From Streptomyces sp. NBC_01723 (lineage in GTDB: Bacteria > Actinomycetota > Actinomycetes > Streptomycetales > Streptomycetaceae): a stretch of 64,000 nt of DNA. Position 1 is the first letter of the stretch. The number at the start of each line of letters is the position of its first letter. The notes under the pieces were generated by a model. The model saw nothing but the letters and a program-made list of their open reading frames with translations, was not told where the DNA came from and searched no databases. The stretch covers positions 5,754,001-5,818,000 of the forward strand of contig NZ_CP109171.1 of NCBI RefSeq assembly GCF_036246005.1, in the 5' to 3' direction. Of the stretch, positions 34,245 through 43,339 are shown piece by piece. The position numbers were made by a program, and so were the translations under genes.

Positions 34245-35141
34245 ATGCCCGACGACGCGCAGCCGCCGAGAAACGACCCGCGGCACACGCCTCAGGCTCC
34301 GGGGAACGATCCGGCACCAGGCTCGGCCGCGCCCGGAACCCCTGCCGACGGCGGCCCTTCCGTGGGCGCCACCGCACCCACCCCGGGGGTCGGCCTCGAC
34401 AAGCCGCACACGCCGGAAGTGCCCGGCACGCCGGAAGTGCCGAGGGTCCCCGGTGGTCCGGCCGGCCCCGACCCCTGGGCGCCGCCCGCGGACACCGCCC
34501 CTCCGGCCGACGGCGGACCCGGCGCGACCGTCGCCTCGAACGACGGCGCGTCCTGGCCGCCCCCGTCCGTCCACGACCAGCAGACGGTCACGTCCATGCC
34601 GGCCGCGGACCCCCCGCGGTGGGCCGCACCGTCCGCCCCCGCCAACCCCTTCGCGGCACCGGACCCGACGGCCGCCGCGAGCACCGGCGCGCCCAACCCC
34701 TTCGCACCCCCGGTCACGACGCCGCCGTACGCCCAGGACCGGCAGCCGGTCCCGCCGCCGCCCATCGCGCCGGACGGCCCCGGCCAGGTCCCCTACGGCT
34801 ACCCGGGCCCGGTCGGCTACGGGCACCCGGGCCCGGCCGGCTACCCCGGTGCGCAGCAGCCGCACGGCTACTACGGCTGGTCGGGCATGGGGCCGATGCC
34901 GAGCAACGGCATGGGCACCACCGGCCTCGTCCTCGGCATCATCGCCGCCGTCGGCTTCTGCCTCTGGCCGCTCGCGATCATCGTGGGCATCCTCGGGATC
35001 GTCTTCGGCTCCCTCGGCCGCGCGAAGGCGAACCGGGGCGAGGCCACCAACGCGGGCCAGGCGCTGGCCGGGGTCATCTGCGGAATAGTCGGCGTGGTCC
35101 TGGGCGTGGGCTTCGGGCTGCTGGTGATCCTCGCGCCCTGA
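34245..35141 (+). CDS. DUF4190 domain membrane protein with disordered N-terminus
   Basis: This is a 298-residue protein. About 220 N-terminal residues are Pro/Ala/Gly/Thr-rich and probably disordered, with short repeats (NPFAAP/NPFAPP, TPEVPG, YGYPGPVG/YGHPGPAG). The last 75 residues hold two membrane helices of the DUF4190 type (GTTGLVLGIIAAVGFCLWPL and GQALAGVICGIVGVVLGV) around the conserved loop GSLGRAKANRGEATN. Function is unknown. ATG 34245 follows GAGGGGGAC. It is divergent from the deaminase gene. Confidence 0.78.
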   Translation: MPDDAQPPRNDPRHTPQAPGNDPAPGSAAPGTPADGGPSVGATAPTPGVGLDKPHTPEVPGTPEVPRVPGGPAGPDPWAPPADTAPPADGGPGATVASNDGASWPPPSVHDQQTVTSMPAADPPRWAAPSAPANPFAAPDPTAAASTGAPNPFAPPVTTPPYAQDRQPVPPPPIAPDGPGQVPYGYPGPVGYGHPGPAGYPGAQQPHGYYGWSGMGPMPSNGMGTTGLVLGIIAAVGFCLWPLAIIVGILGIVFGSLGRAKANRGEATNAGQALAGVICGIVGVVLGVGFGLLVILAP

Positions 35142-35220
35142 GGGCCCGGCATCGCGCCGCGCCGTATCGCGCTGCCCCGAAGGGGGACGCGTGGCGCGGA
35201 CGGACGTGCCCCGTCGGTCG

Positions 35221-35817
35221 TCAGCCCGACGCGCAGGCCCGCAACCGCTCCCGCGCCCCCATCAGCGCGAACCCCAGCAGATTCGCCCCCCGCCACCGCT
35301 CCGGGTCCGTCGCCGCCTCGTCGGAGGCGGGCAGGCCGATGCCCCAGACGCGGTCCACCGGGCTGGCCTCGACCAGGACCCTGTCGCCCGTGTTCAGCAG
35401 GAAGTCGCGCAGCGCCGGGTCCGAGGCGAACTTGTGGGTGCTGCCCTCGACGACGATCGCGAAGCGTTCCCGCCGCCACACCGCCTCGTCGAAGCCGCGG
35501 ACCAGTCGGCCCGCCTTCTTGGCCTCGGCGGGATGGCCGGCGGCCAGGACGCGGCGCTCGGCCTCCGGGTCCTCGAAGAGTCTGGCCTTGCCGGCCATCA
35601 TCCAGTGCTCGGCCGTCGCGTACTCCACCCCGGCGACGGTGAACGGCGACGGCCACCACTGGCTCAGGCAGCCCGGTCCGATACGGCCGTCGGGGAGCGG
35701 GCGGTGACCCCAGAAGCAGAGGTACCTGATCCGAGCGCCCGCGCGGACCCGGCCGAGCAGCGCCTCCCTGCTGTCGATGACGCCGGCCTTCGGTGCCGCC
35801 CCCGTGATCCTGTCCAT
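35221..35817 (-). CDS. NADAR family protein (YbiA-like N-glycosidase)
   Basis: This 198-residue protein has the NADAR pattern: IRYLCFWGH, SQWWPSPFTVAGVEYATAEH and WMMAGKARLFED, ending with a GIGLPASDE and NLLGFALMGARERL. Members hydrolyse N-glycosidic bonds, of riboflavin precursors in YbiA and ADP-ribosylated guanine in others. ATG 35817 is chosen; a GTG ten codons upstream (35847) is possible. Its promoter region is shared with the divergent aldehyde dehydrogenase gene at 36020. Confidence 0.83.
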   Translation of the reverse strand: MDRITGAAPKAGVIDSREALLGRVRAGARIRYLCFWGHRPLPDGRIGPGCLSQWWPSPFTVAGVEYATAEHWMMAGKARLFEDPEAERRVLAAGHPAEAKKAGRLVRGFDEAVWRRERFAIVVEGSTHKFASDPALRDFLLNTGDRVLVEASPVDRVWGIGLPASDEAATDPERWRGANLLGFALMGARERLRACASG

Positions 35818-35889
35818 GCACGCGAGTCTGGCACGCGCCACTGACACTCCGTCCGTGCTTTTCCGTGGCGACTCGACACCTGGTCGACA

Positions 35890-35925
35890 GATTCCGTCGC
35901 GTAACCAAATGGCAACAACGGAATC
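35890..35925. promoter_or_regulatory. Inverted repeat ATTCCG-N22-CGGAAT upstream of the polyamine operon
   Basis: GATTCCG (35890-35896) and CGGAATC (35919-35925) are perfect inverted repeats with exactly 22 nt between the arms, the same gap as at 27785-27822. The element is 95 bp before ATG 36020. A second inverted repeat, CAACAA/TTGTTG, overlaps the right arm. It is a candidate Lrp-family operator. Confidence 0.55.
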
Positions 35926-36019
35926 ACTTGTTGGAGCCCTAGTGCTCTGTCAGGATCGGCACTCACATCGAGCCTGAGCCACGCCGGCCCCCGCCACGGG
36001 GAGACCGAGGAGAGCCGAC

Positions 36020-37555
36020 ATGCACAACCCGGGCAACGCCACCCCGGACCGATTCCCGGCCCAGGACCGCTTCGCGGACGGGGCCCAGTACATCGCGGGC
36101 CGTCTGACGAAGGGCACTTCCGGGCGTACGCACACCGTCGTCGATCCGGCGACCGGCGAGGACGTCCTGACCTACGAGCTGGCCGGTCCCGACGACGTCG
36201 ACGCGGCCGTCGCCGCCGCGCGGGAGGCGTTCCCGGGGTGGGCGGGCGCAACGCCCGGTGAGCGCTCCGACGCGATGCACCGGTTCGCCGCCGTGCTCGC
36301 CGACCGCGCCGAGGACTTCGCCCGCGCGGAGTCCCTCCAGTGCGGGAAGCCGCTGAAGCTGACCCGCGAGTTCGACGTGCCCGGCAGCATCGACAACGCG
36401 GCCTTCTTCGCCGGCGCCGCCCGGCACCTCCAGGGCCAGTCGGCGGGGGAGTACTCCGGCGACCACACCTCGTACGTGCGCCGCGAGCCGATCGGCGTGG
36501 TCGGGTCCATCGCGCCCTGGAACTACCCCCTCCAGATGGCCGCCTGGAAGATCCTCCCGGCGATCGCCGCGGGCAACACCATCGTGCTGAAGCCCGCCGA
36601 GATCACCCCGCTGACCTCCCTGATGTTCGCCGAGGCCGCGACCGCCGCCGGTATCCCCGACGGTGTGATCAACATCGTGAGCGGAACCGGGCGGGAGGCC
36701 GGTGAGCACCTGGTCGCCCACCCCGACGTCGCCATGACCTCCTTCACCGGGTCCACCGCGATCGGCAAGCGGGTCGCCGAGGTCGCCACCGCCACCGTCA
36801 AGCGCCTGCACCTGGAGCTGGGCGGCAAGGCGCCCTTCCTCGTCTTCGACGACGCCGACCTGGACGCCGCCGTCCACGGCGCGGTCGCCGGCGCGCTGAT
36901 CAACACCGGCCAGGACTGCACCGCCGCCACGCGCGCGTACGTGCAGCGGCCCCTGTACGAGGCGTTCGTCGAGCAGACCGCCGCCCTCATGGAGACCGTG
37001 CGGGTCGGCGACCCCTTCGCGCCGGGCACCGACCTCGGCCCGCTGGTCAGCCACGTCCAGCGGGACCGCGTCGCCGGGTTCGTCGACCGGGCGCGCGCCT
37101 ACGCGCGCGTGGTGGCCGGCGGCGAGGCACCGCGGGGCGACCTCAAGGACGGCGCCTTCTACCGGCCCACCCTCATCGCCGACGCCGCGCAGGACAGCGA
37201 GGTCGTCCAGTCCGAGATCTTCGGTCCCGTCCTGGTCGTGCTGCCCTTCGACAGCGACGACGAGGGCATCCGGCTGGCCAACGACACGCCGTACGGGCTC
37301 GCCGCCTCCGCCTGGAGCCGGGACGTGTACCGGGCGAACCGCGCCACCCGCGAGATCAAGGCGGGCTGTGTGTGGATCAACGACCACATTCCGATCATCA
37401 GCGAGATGCCGCACGGCGGATACAAGGCGTCCGGCTTCGGCAAGGACATGTCGGCCTACTCCTTCGAGGAGTACACACAGGTCAAGCACGTCATGTTCGA
37501 CAACACCGCGGTGGCGGCCAAGGACTGGCACCGCACCGTCTTCGGGGACCGATAG
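36020..37555 (+). CDS. Aldehyde dehydrogenase (aminobutyraldehyde / PuuC type)
   Basis: This 511-residue aldehyde dehydrogenase has nucleophile C300 (NTGQDCTAAT), base E266 (HLELGGKAPF) and IAPWNYP. It closely resembles the enzyme encoded at 27917 but has a longer N-terminus. It precedes potDABC by 54 nt, so it is probably the first gene of a polyamine uptake and oxidation operon, converting aminoaldehydes to amino acids such as GABA. The -35/-10 pair is not obvious, but an inverted repeat lies upstream. Confidence 0.88.
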   Translation: MHNPGNATPDRFPAQDRFADGAQYIAGRLTKGTSGRTHTVVDPATGEDVLTYELAGPDDVDAAVAAAREAFPGWAGATPGERSDAMHRFAAVLADRAEDFARAESLQCGKPLKLTREFDVPGSIDNAAFFAGAARHLQGQSAGEYSGDHTSYVRREPIGVVGSIAPWNYPLQMAAWKILPAIAAGNTIVLKPAEITPLTSLMFAEAATAAGIPDGVINIVSGTGREAGEHLVAHPDVAMTSFTGSTAIGKRVAEVATATVKRLHLELGGKAPFLVFDDADLDAAVHGAVAGALINTGQDCTAATRAYVQRPLYEAFVEQTAALMETVRVGDPFAPGTDLGPLVSHVQRDRVAGFVDRARAYARVVAGGEAPRGDLKDGAFYRPTLIADAAQDSEVVQSEIFGPVLVVLPFDSDDEGIRLANDTPYGLAASAWSRDVYRANRATREIKAGCVWINDHIPIISEMPHGGYKASGFGKDMSAYSFEEYTQVKHVMFDNTAVAAKDWHRTVFGDR

Positions 37556-37609
37556 TCACGTCGAGAGGCCGCCGACCACGGCCGACCCACCCGAAAGGTC
37601 ACCACGCGC

Positions 37610-38857
37610 ATGGAGCACTACGAGCCCGACCGCCTGTCACCGGCCCAAGTGGCCGCCATGCGGCGCAGTCTCAGGAGCGGCAGGGCCGCCCTCACCCGTC
37701 GCTCACTGCTGCGCGCCTCCGCGGGCGGCGCGCTCGCGGTCGGCGGCCTCGGCATGCTGAGCGGCTGCGGGATCCCGGCGGCCGGCAAGACCGAGGGCGG
37801 CGTCTCCGCCGAGGACCGGTCCGAGAAGGAGAAGCGCATCGCCTTCTCCAACTGGACCGAGTACATGGACGTCGACGAGGCCGGCCGGCGCCACCCCACG
37901 CTGGAGGCGTTCACCAAGCGCACCGGCATCAAGGTCACCTACACCGAGGACATCAACGACAACAGCGAGTTCTTCGGCAAGATCCAGCCGCAGCTCGCCG
38001 CGGGCCAGGAGACCGGCCGCGACATCATCGTCCTCACCGACTGGCTGGCGGCCCGCCTGATCCGTCTCGGCTGGGTCCAGAAACTGGACCCGGCCAACCT
38101 GCCGCACGCCTTCGCCAACCTGTCGCCCCAGTTCCGCAACCCGGACTGGGACCCGGGCCGCGCCTACTCGTACCCCTGGCAGGGCATCTCGACCGTCATC
38201 GCCTACAACAAGAAGGCGTTGGACGGCATCGAGGTGAAGACGGTCGCCGACCTGCTCGACAACCCGAAGCTCAAGGGCCGGGTCGGCTTCCTCACCGAGA
38301 TGCGCGACACCGTCGGCATGGTGCTGCTCGACCTGGGCAAGGACCCGGCCCGCTTCTCGGACGACGACTACGACGCGGCGGTCGCCCGGCTCCAGAAGGG
38401 CGTCGACCGCGGTCAGATCCGCCGCTTCACCGGCAACGACTACACCTCGGACCTCAGCAAGGGCGACTTCGCGGCCTGCCTGGCCTGGGCCGGGGACGTC
38501 GTCCAGCTCAAGGCGGACAACCCGGACATCGACTTCGTGATCCCGGACAGCGGCTACGTCACGTCGAGCGACAACATGCTGGTCCCCAACAAGGCGCGGC
38601 ACAAGACGAACGCCGAGCGGCTCATCGACTACTACTACGAGCCCCGCCCGGCCGCGGAACTCGCCGCCTACATCAACTTCGTCTGCCCCGTCGACGGCGT
38701 GAAGGACGAGCTGGCGAAGATCGACGAGGACGCGGCGAACAACCCGCTGATCATTCCCGACAAGGCCATGCAGGCCAAGTCGCACTCCTTCCGCTCCCTG
38801 AGTTCGAAGGAAGAGACGGCATACGAAGAGAAGTTCGCGAAGCTCACTGGGGCGTGA
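37610..38857 (+). CDS. potD: Polyamine ABC transporter substrate-binding lipoprotein
   Basis: This 415-residue PotD-type receptor has a twin-arginine signal (LTRRSLLRASAGG) leading to a lipobox LSGC, so Tat export and lipidation are predicted. The mature sequence has IAFSNWTEYMDVDEAGRR, EDINDNSEFFGKIQ, IRRFTGNDYTSDL and DYYYEPRPAAELAAYINFVCP. It is the receptor for PotABC, encoded directly downstream; its stop overlaps the potA GTG. Confidence 0.93.
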   Translation: MEHYEPDRLSPAQVAAMRRSLRSGRAALTRRSLLRASAGGALAVGGLGMLSGCGIPAAGKTEGGVSAEDRSEKEKRIAFSNWTEYMDVDEAGRRHPTLEAFTKRTGIKVTYTEDINDNSEFFGKIQPQLAAGQETGRDIIVLTDWLAARLIRLGWVQKLDPANLPHAFANLSPQFRNPDWDPGRAYSYPWQGISTVIAYNKKALDGIEVKTVADLLDNPKLKGRVGFLTEMRDTVGMVLLDLGKDPARFSDDDYDAAVARLQKGVDRGQIRRFTGNDYTSDLSKGDFAACLAWAGDVVQLKADNPDIDFVIPDSGYVTSSDNMLVPNKARHKTNAERLIDYYYEPRPAAELAAYINFVCPVDGVKDELAKIDEDAANNPLIIPDKAMQAKSHSFRSLSSKEETAYEEKFAKLTGA

Positions 38858-40023
38858 CGACGATGACGAATACGACGAAGGCTCAGCCGGGCGGCGGCGA
38901 CGTCCGCCTCTCCGGCATCAGCAAGACCTACGGCTCCTTCACCGCCGTGCACCCGCTCGACCTGACCGTCCCGCAGGGCTCCTTCTTCGCCCTGCTCGGC
39001 GCCTCCGGCTGCGGCAAGACCACCACCCTGCGCATGATCGCCGGGCTGGAGGAGCCCAGCGGCGGCACCGTGCACCTCGGCGACCAGGACGTGACCGCCC
39101 TCCCGCCGTACAAGCGGCCGGTCAACACGGTCTTCCAGTCCTACGCCCTCTTCCCGCACCTCGACATCTTCGAGAACGTCGCCTTCGGCCTGCGCCGGCG
39201 CGGCATCAAGTCGGTGAAGAAGCAGGTCGAGGAGATGCTGGACCTGGTCCAGCTCGGCGAGCAGGCGCGCAAGAAGCCGCACCAGCTCTCCGGCGGCCAG
39301 CAGCAGCGCGTCGCGGTCGCCCGCGCGCTGATCAACCACCCCAAGGTGCTGCTCCTCGACGAACCGCTCGGCGCCCTCGACCTCAAGCTGCGCCGCCAGA
39401 TGCAGCTGGAGCTGAAGCGCATCCAGACCGAGGTCGGCATCACCTTCGTGCACGTCACGCACGACCAGGAGGAGGCCATGACCATGGCCGACCAGGTCGC
39501 CGTGATGAACGGGGGCCGCGTTGAGCAACTGGGCGCCCCCGCCGACCTGTACGAGAACCCGCAGACCACCTTCGTCGCCAACTTCCTGGGCACCTCCAAC
39601 CTGATCCAGGCCGAGGCCGACACCCGCAGCGGCGACGACATCGTGGTGCGCGCGGCCGGCGACAAGCTGCTCCTGCCCGGCTCCCGCTGTGCCGTGCCCG
39701 CGCAGGTGGGCGGCAAGGTGCTGGTCGGCGTACGCCCGGAGAAGGTCGGCCTCACCCACGCGGACGAGGCCGGCTCCATACCCGAGGGCCGCAACCGCAT
39801 CACCGGCAAGATCAGCAACAGCAGTTTCATCGGCGTCTCCACCCAGTACGTCGTGGACTGCGCGGCCTGCCCCGACTTCGAGGTGTACGCCCAGAACATC
39901 GACCGCGACGCCCGCCTCGTGCCCGGCGCCGACGTCGTCCTGCACTGGAACCCGGCGCACACCTTCGGGCTGGACGCCGATCAGGCCATCGACGCCGGCG
40001 TCGCCGAGGGCGAGGCCGCCTGA
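38854..40023 (+). CDS. potA: Polyamine ABC transporter ATP-binding protein
   Basis: This 389-residue ATPase has Walker A GASGCGKTT (from residue 49), Q-loop VFQSYALFPH, signature LSGGQQQRVAVARAL, Walker B LLLDEP and H-loop VTHDQEEAM. A C-terminal TOBE domain of about 140 residues contains VGVRPEKVGL. GTG 38854 overlaps the potD stop (GTGA); ATG 38863 is an alternative start. Confidence 0.93.
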   Translation: MTTMTNTTKAQPGGGDVRLSGISKTYGSFTAVHPLDLTVPQGSFFALLGASGCGKTTTLRMIAGLEEPSGGTVHLGDQDVTALPPYKRPVNTVFQSYALFPHLDIFENVAFGLRRRGIKSVKKQVEEMLDLVQLGEQARKKPHQLSGGQQQRVAVARALINHPKVLLLDEPLGALDLKLRRQMQLELKRIQTEVGITFVHVTHDQEEAMTMADQVAVMNGGRVEQLGAPADLYENPQTTFVANFLGTSNLIQAEADTRSGDDIVVRAAGDKLLLPGSRCAVPAQVGGKVLVGVRPEKVGLTHADEAGSIPEGRNRITGKISNSSFIGVSTQYVVDCAACPDFEVYAQNIDRDARLVPGADVVLHWNPAHTFGLDADQAIDAGVAEGEAA

Positions 40024-40955
40024 TGTCCACCCTCACCGAGGCGCCACCGCCGCTCACCCCGCCCGCGCCCGAGCCGGAGAAGCCCCCGCGCAAGAGGGGC
40101 CGCTGGACGCCGTACTGGCTGCTGCTGCCCGGCATCCTGTGGCTGGTCGTCTTCTTCGCGGCGCCGATGATCTACCAGGCCTCCACGTCCGTGCAGACGG
40201 GCTCGCTGGAGGAGGGCTACAAGGTCACCTGGCACTTCGTGACCTACTGGGACGCGCTGTCCGAGTACTGGCCGCAGTTCCTGCGCTCGGTCGCCTACGC
40301 CGCCTCCGCCACCGTGCTGTGCCTGCTGCTCGGCTACCCGCTCGCGTACCTGATCGCCTTCCGCGCGGGCCGCTGGCGGAACCTGATCATGATCCTGGTG
40401 ATCGCGCCCTTCTTCACCAGCTTCCTGATCCGCACCCTGGCCTGGAAGACGATCCTCGCGGACGGCGGACCGGTCGTCGGCGCCCTGAACACGCTGCACG
40501 TCCTGGACGTCACCGGCTGGCTCGGCTGGACGTCGGGCGACCGCGTGCTGGCCACGCCGCTCGCGGTGGTCTGCGGTCTGACGTACAACTTCCTCCCCTT
40601 CATGATCCTGCCGCTGTACACGTCCCTGGAGCGCATCGACGGGCGGCTGCACGAGGCGGCGCGCGACCTGTACGCGAAGCCCTCCACGGTCTTCCGCAAG
40701 GTCACCTTCCCGCTGTCGATGCCCGGCGTCGTCTCCGGCACCCTGCTGACCTTCATCCCGGCGACCGGCGACTACGTCAACGCCTCCCTCCTGGGCTCGG
40801 CCGACACCGGAATGATCGGCAACGTCATCCAGTCGCAGTTCCTCAGGGTGCTGGACTATCCGACGGCGGCGGCACTCTCCTTCATCCTGATGGCCGCGAT
40901 TCTCGCCATGGTCACCCTCTATATTCGGAAGTCCGGGACGGAGGATCTGGTTTAA
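40023..40955 (+). CDS. potB: Polyamine ABC transporter permease PotB
   Basis: This 310-residue permease has a Pro-rich cytoplasmic N-terminus (about 30 residues) and six predicted membrane helices. The EAA loop is EAARDLYAKPSTVFRKVTFP, which docks on PotA. ATG 40023 shares a base with the potA stop. It forms the heterodimeric channel with PotC. Confidence 0.93.
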   Translation: MSTLTEAPPPLTPPAPEPEKPPRKRGRWTPYWLLLPGILWLVVFFAAPMIYQASTSVQTGSLEEGYKVTWHFVTYWDALSEYWPQFLRSVAYAASATVLCLLLGYPLAYLIAFRAGRWRNLIMILVIAPFFTSFLIRTLAWKTILADGGPVVGALNTLHVLDVTGWLGWTSGDRVLATPLAVVCGLTYNFLPFMILPLYTSLERIDGRLHEAARDLYAKPSTVFRKVTFPLSMPGVVSGTLLTFIPATGDYVNASLLGSADTGMIGNVIQSQFLRVLDYPTAAALSFILMAAILAMVTLYIRKSGTEDLV

Positions 40956-41756
40956 ATGGCCTTCGTCAACTGGTTCAAGCGCAATCTGGTCGTCATCGCC
41001 GGACTGCTGACGCTCGCATATCTCCTGCTGCCCAACGTCATTGTCACGGTGTTCTCGTTCAACAAACCGAACGGGCGCTTCAACTACGAATGGCAGCAGT
41101 TCTCCACGGACGCCTGGAAGGACCCGTGCGGTGTCGCCGGGCTGTGCGGTTCCCTGTCGCTCAGTCTCCAGATCGCCCTCTGGGCGACGCTCGGCGCCAC
41201 GGCCCTGGGCACCGCGATCGCCTTCGCGCTGGTCCGCTACCGCTTCCGCGCGCGGGGTGCGATCAACTCGCTGATCTTCCTGCCGATGGCGATGCCCGAG
41301 GTCGTGATGGCCGCCTCGCTGCTCACCCTGTTCCTCAACATGGGCGCCCAGCTGGGCTTCTGGACGATCCTGATCGCCCACATCATGTTCTGCCTCAGCT
41401 TCGTGGTGACGGCCGTCAAAGCGCGCGTGATGTCGATGGACCCGAAGCTGGAGCAGGCGGCGCAGGACCTGTACGCCGGTCCCTTCCAGACCTTCGTCCG
41501 GGTCACGCTGCCCATCGCGGCCCCCGGCATCGCGGCCGGCGCGCTGCTCGCCTTCGCGCTCTCCTTCGACGATTTCATCATCACGAATTTCAACGCGGGC
41601 TCCACCGTCACCTTCCCCATGTTCGTCTGGGGCTCGGCGCAGCGCGGAACGCCCGTTCAGATCAATGTCGTCGGTACGGCCATGTTCGTCATCGCCGTAC
41701 TGTTCGTCCTGGCCTCCATGGCCGTCGGCAACCGCCGAAATCGCCGCAAGGCGTAG
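40956..41756 (+). CDS. potC: Polyamine ABC transporter permease PotC
   Basis: This 266-residue permease has six predicted helices and the EAA loop EQAAQDLYAGPFQTFVRVTL. FDDFIITNFNAG is typical of PotC. It starts at the base after the potB TAA. Codon use near its start (ATT, TTC, AAT) is slightly less G/C biased than in its neighbours. Confidence 0.93.
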   Translation: MAFVNWFKRNLVVIAGLLTLAYLLLPNVIVTVFSFNKPNGRFNYEWQQFSTDAWKDPCGVAGLCGSLSLSLQIALWATLGATALGTAIAFALVRYRFRARGAINSLIFLPMAMPEVVMAASLLTLFLNMGAQLGFWTILIAHIMFCLSFVVTAVKARVMSMDPKLEQAAQDLYAGPFQTFVRVTLPIAAPGIAAGALLAFALSFDDFIITNFNAGSTVTFPMFVWGSAQRGTPVQINVVGTAMFVIAVLFVLASMAVGNRRNRRKA

Positions 41757-41791
41757 CGCACTGAGTCATGCATTCGTAGGGAGTTGAAATC

Positions 41792-43219
41792 ATGGCCCCG
41801 AGCGCCATGAGCCGCAGCAACGACTGGACGAAATCCCTTTCCGACGCCCAGCCGGTCCCGTACTGGCTGGACGACCCCGGCCGTCCCCGTCCGCAGCCCG
41901 CCCTCACCGGCGCCGAGACCTGCGACCTGCTGGTCGTCGGCGGCGGCTACAGCGGGCTGTGGACCGCGCTGATCGCCAAGGAGCGCGACCCGGGCCGGGA
42001 CGTGGTGCTGCTGGAGGGCCGCGAGGTGGGCTGGGCCGCCTCCGGCCGCAACGGCGGGTTCTGCGCCGCCTCCCTCACCCACGGCCTGTCCAACGGCCTG
42101 AGCCGCTGGCCGGGCGAGATCCAACGGCTGGAGGAGCTGGGCGCGCGCAACCTCGACGCGATCGAGACGGCGGTCGCCCGCCACTCCCTGGACTGCGAGT
42201 TCGAGCGCACCGGCGAGATCGACGTGGCGACCGAGCCGTACCAGGCCGCCGAGCTGAAGGACTGGTACGAGGGGATCCGCGCGAAGGGGCTCGCGGACGG
42301 CGTCGAGTACCTGGACGGCGACGCGGTGCGGGAACAGGTCGACTCCCCGACCTTCCGGGCGGGCCTGTGGGACCGCAGGGGCGTGGCCATGCTCAACCCC
42401 GCCAAGCTCGCCTGGAACCTCAAGCGGGCCTGCCTCGACCTCGGGGTGCGCGTCTACGAGAACACCCCGGCGCTCACCCTGAGGCCGTACGGCGCCGGCA
42501 TGGCCGCCCGCACCCCGTACGGCGGGGTCCGCGCCCGCACGGTCGCGCTCGGCACCAACATCTTCCCGAACCTGGTCAAGCGGGTGCGCCCGTACACCGT
42601 CCCGGTCTACGACTACGCCCTGATGACCGAGCCGCTCACCGACGGGCAGCTGGCCTCGATCGGCTGGCGGAACCGGCAGGGGCTCGGGGACAGCGCCAAC
42701 CAGTTCCACTACTTCCGGCTCTCCGCCGACAACCGGATCCTGTGGGGCGGCTACGACGCGATCTACCCGTACGGCGGCCGGGTGCGCGCCGAGTACGACG
42801 ACCGCCCGGAGACCTACGCCAAGCTCGCGGGGCACTTCTTCACCTGCTTCCCGCAGCTGGAGGGCGTCCGCTTCACGCATGCCTGGGGCGGCGCGATCGA
42901 CACCTGCTCCCGCTTCTCGGCGTTCTTCGGCACCGCCCACCAGGGCAAGGTCGCCTACGCCGCCGGGTACACCGGCCTCGGCGTGGGCGCGACCCGGTTC
43001 GGTGCCGAGGTGATGCTCGACCTGCTGTCGGGGGAGCGCACCGAGCGCACCGAACTCGAGATGGTCCGCCGCAAGCCGCTGCCCTTCCCGCCCGAGCCCT
43101 TCGCCTGGACGGGCATCGCGCTCACCAAGTGGTCGCTGGCCCGCGCGGACGCCCAGGGCGGCCGGCGCAACCTCTGGCTGCGGACGATGGACAAGCTGGG
43201 ACTGGGCTTCGACAGTTAG
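41792..43219 (+). CDS. FAD-dependent amine oxidoreductase (PuuB-like, DAO family)
   Basis: This is a 475-residue flavoprotein. The Rossmann FAD motif is LLVVGGGYSGLWTALIAKE (from about residue 46), and the second motif GWAASGRNGGF is typical of the DAO family; the C-terminal GYTGLGVGATRFGAE closes the FAD site. The closest described function is PuuB-type oxidation of gamma-glutamylpolyamines or polyamines to aldehydes. TAGGGAG about 10 nt upstream is the ribosome-binding site. It lies 35 nt after potC, so it belongs to the import operon. Confidence 0.85.
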   Translation: MAPSAMSRSNDWTKSLSDAQPVPYWLDDPGRPRPQPALTGAETCDLLVVGGGYSGLWTALIAKERDPGRDVVLLEGREVGWAASGRNGGFCAASLTHGLSNGLSRWPGEIQRLEELGARNLDAIETAVARHSLDCEFERTGEIDVATEPYQAAELKDWYEGIRAKGLADGVEYLDGDAVREQVDSPTFRAGLWDRRGVAMLNPAKLAWNLKRACLDLGVRVYENTPALTLRPYGAGMAARTPYGGVRARTVALGTNIFPNLVKRVRPYTVPVYDYALMTEPLTDGQLASIGWRNRQGLGDSANQFHYFRLSADNRILWGGYDAIYPYGGRVRAEYDDRPETYAKLAGHFFTCFPQLEGVRFTHAWGGAIDTCSRFSAFFGTAHQGKVAYAAGYTGLGVGATRFGAEVMLDLLSGERTERTELEMVRRKPLPFPPEPFAWTGIALTKWSLARADAQGGRRNLWLRTMDKLGLGFDS

Positions 43220-43339
43220 CCGAGTCCGTGTGAGCCGCTTCACCCGAACGAGGTGGGGCGACTCGCGTAATGCCCGTCGGTGGCCTCCCTCTCCCTCGTG
43301 ACGCACCCCGCGTCCAACGAGCGAGAGGGAGGTCTTCAC

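Noticed and set aside
34089..34865. N-terminal extension of the deaminase to 612 residues
   Set aside because: It would be antisense to the DUF4190 gene and has no domain; TTG 34088 has a strong ribosome-binding site.
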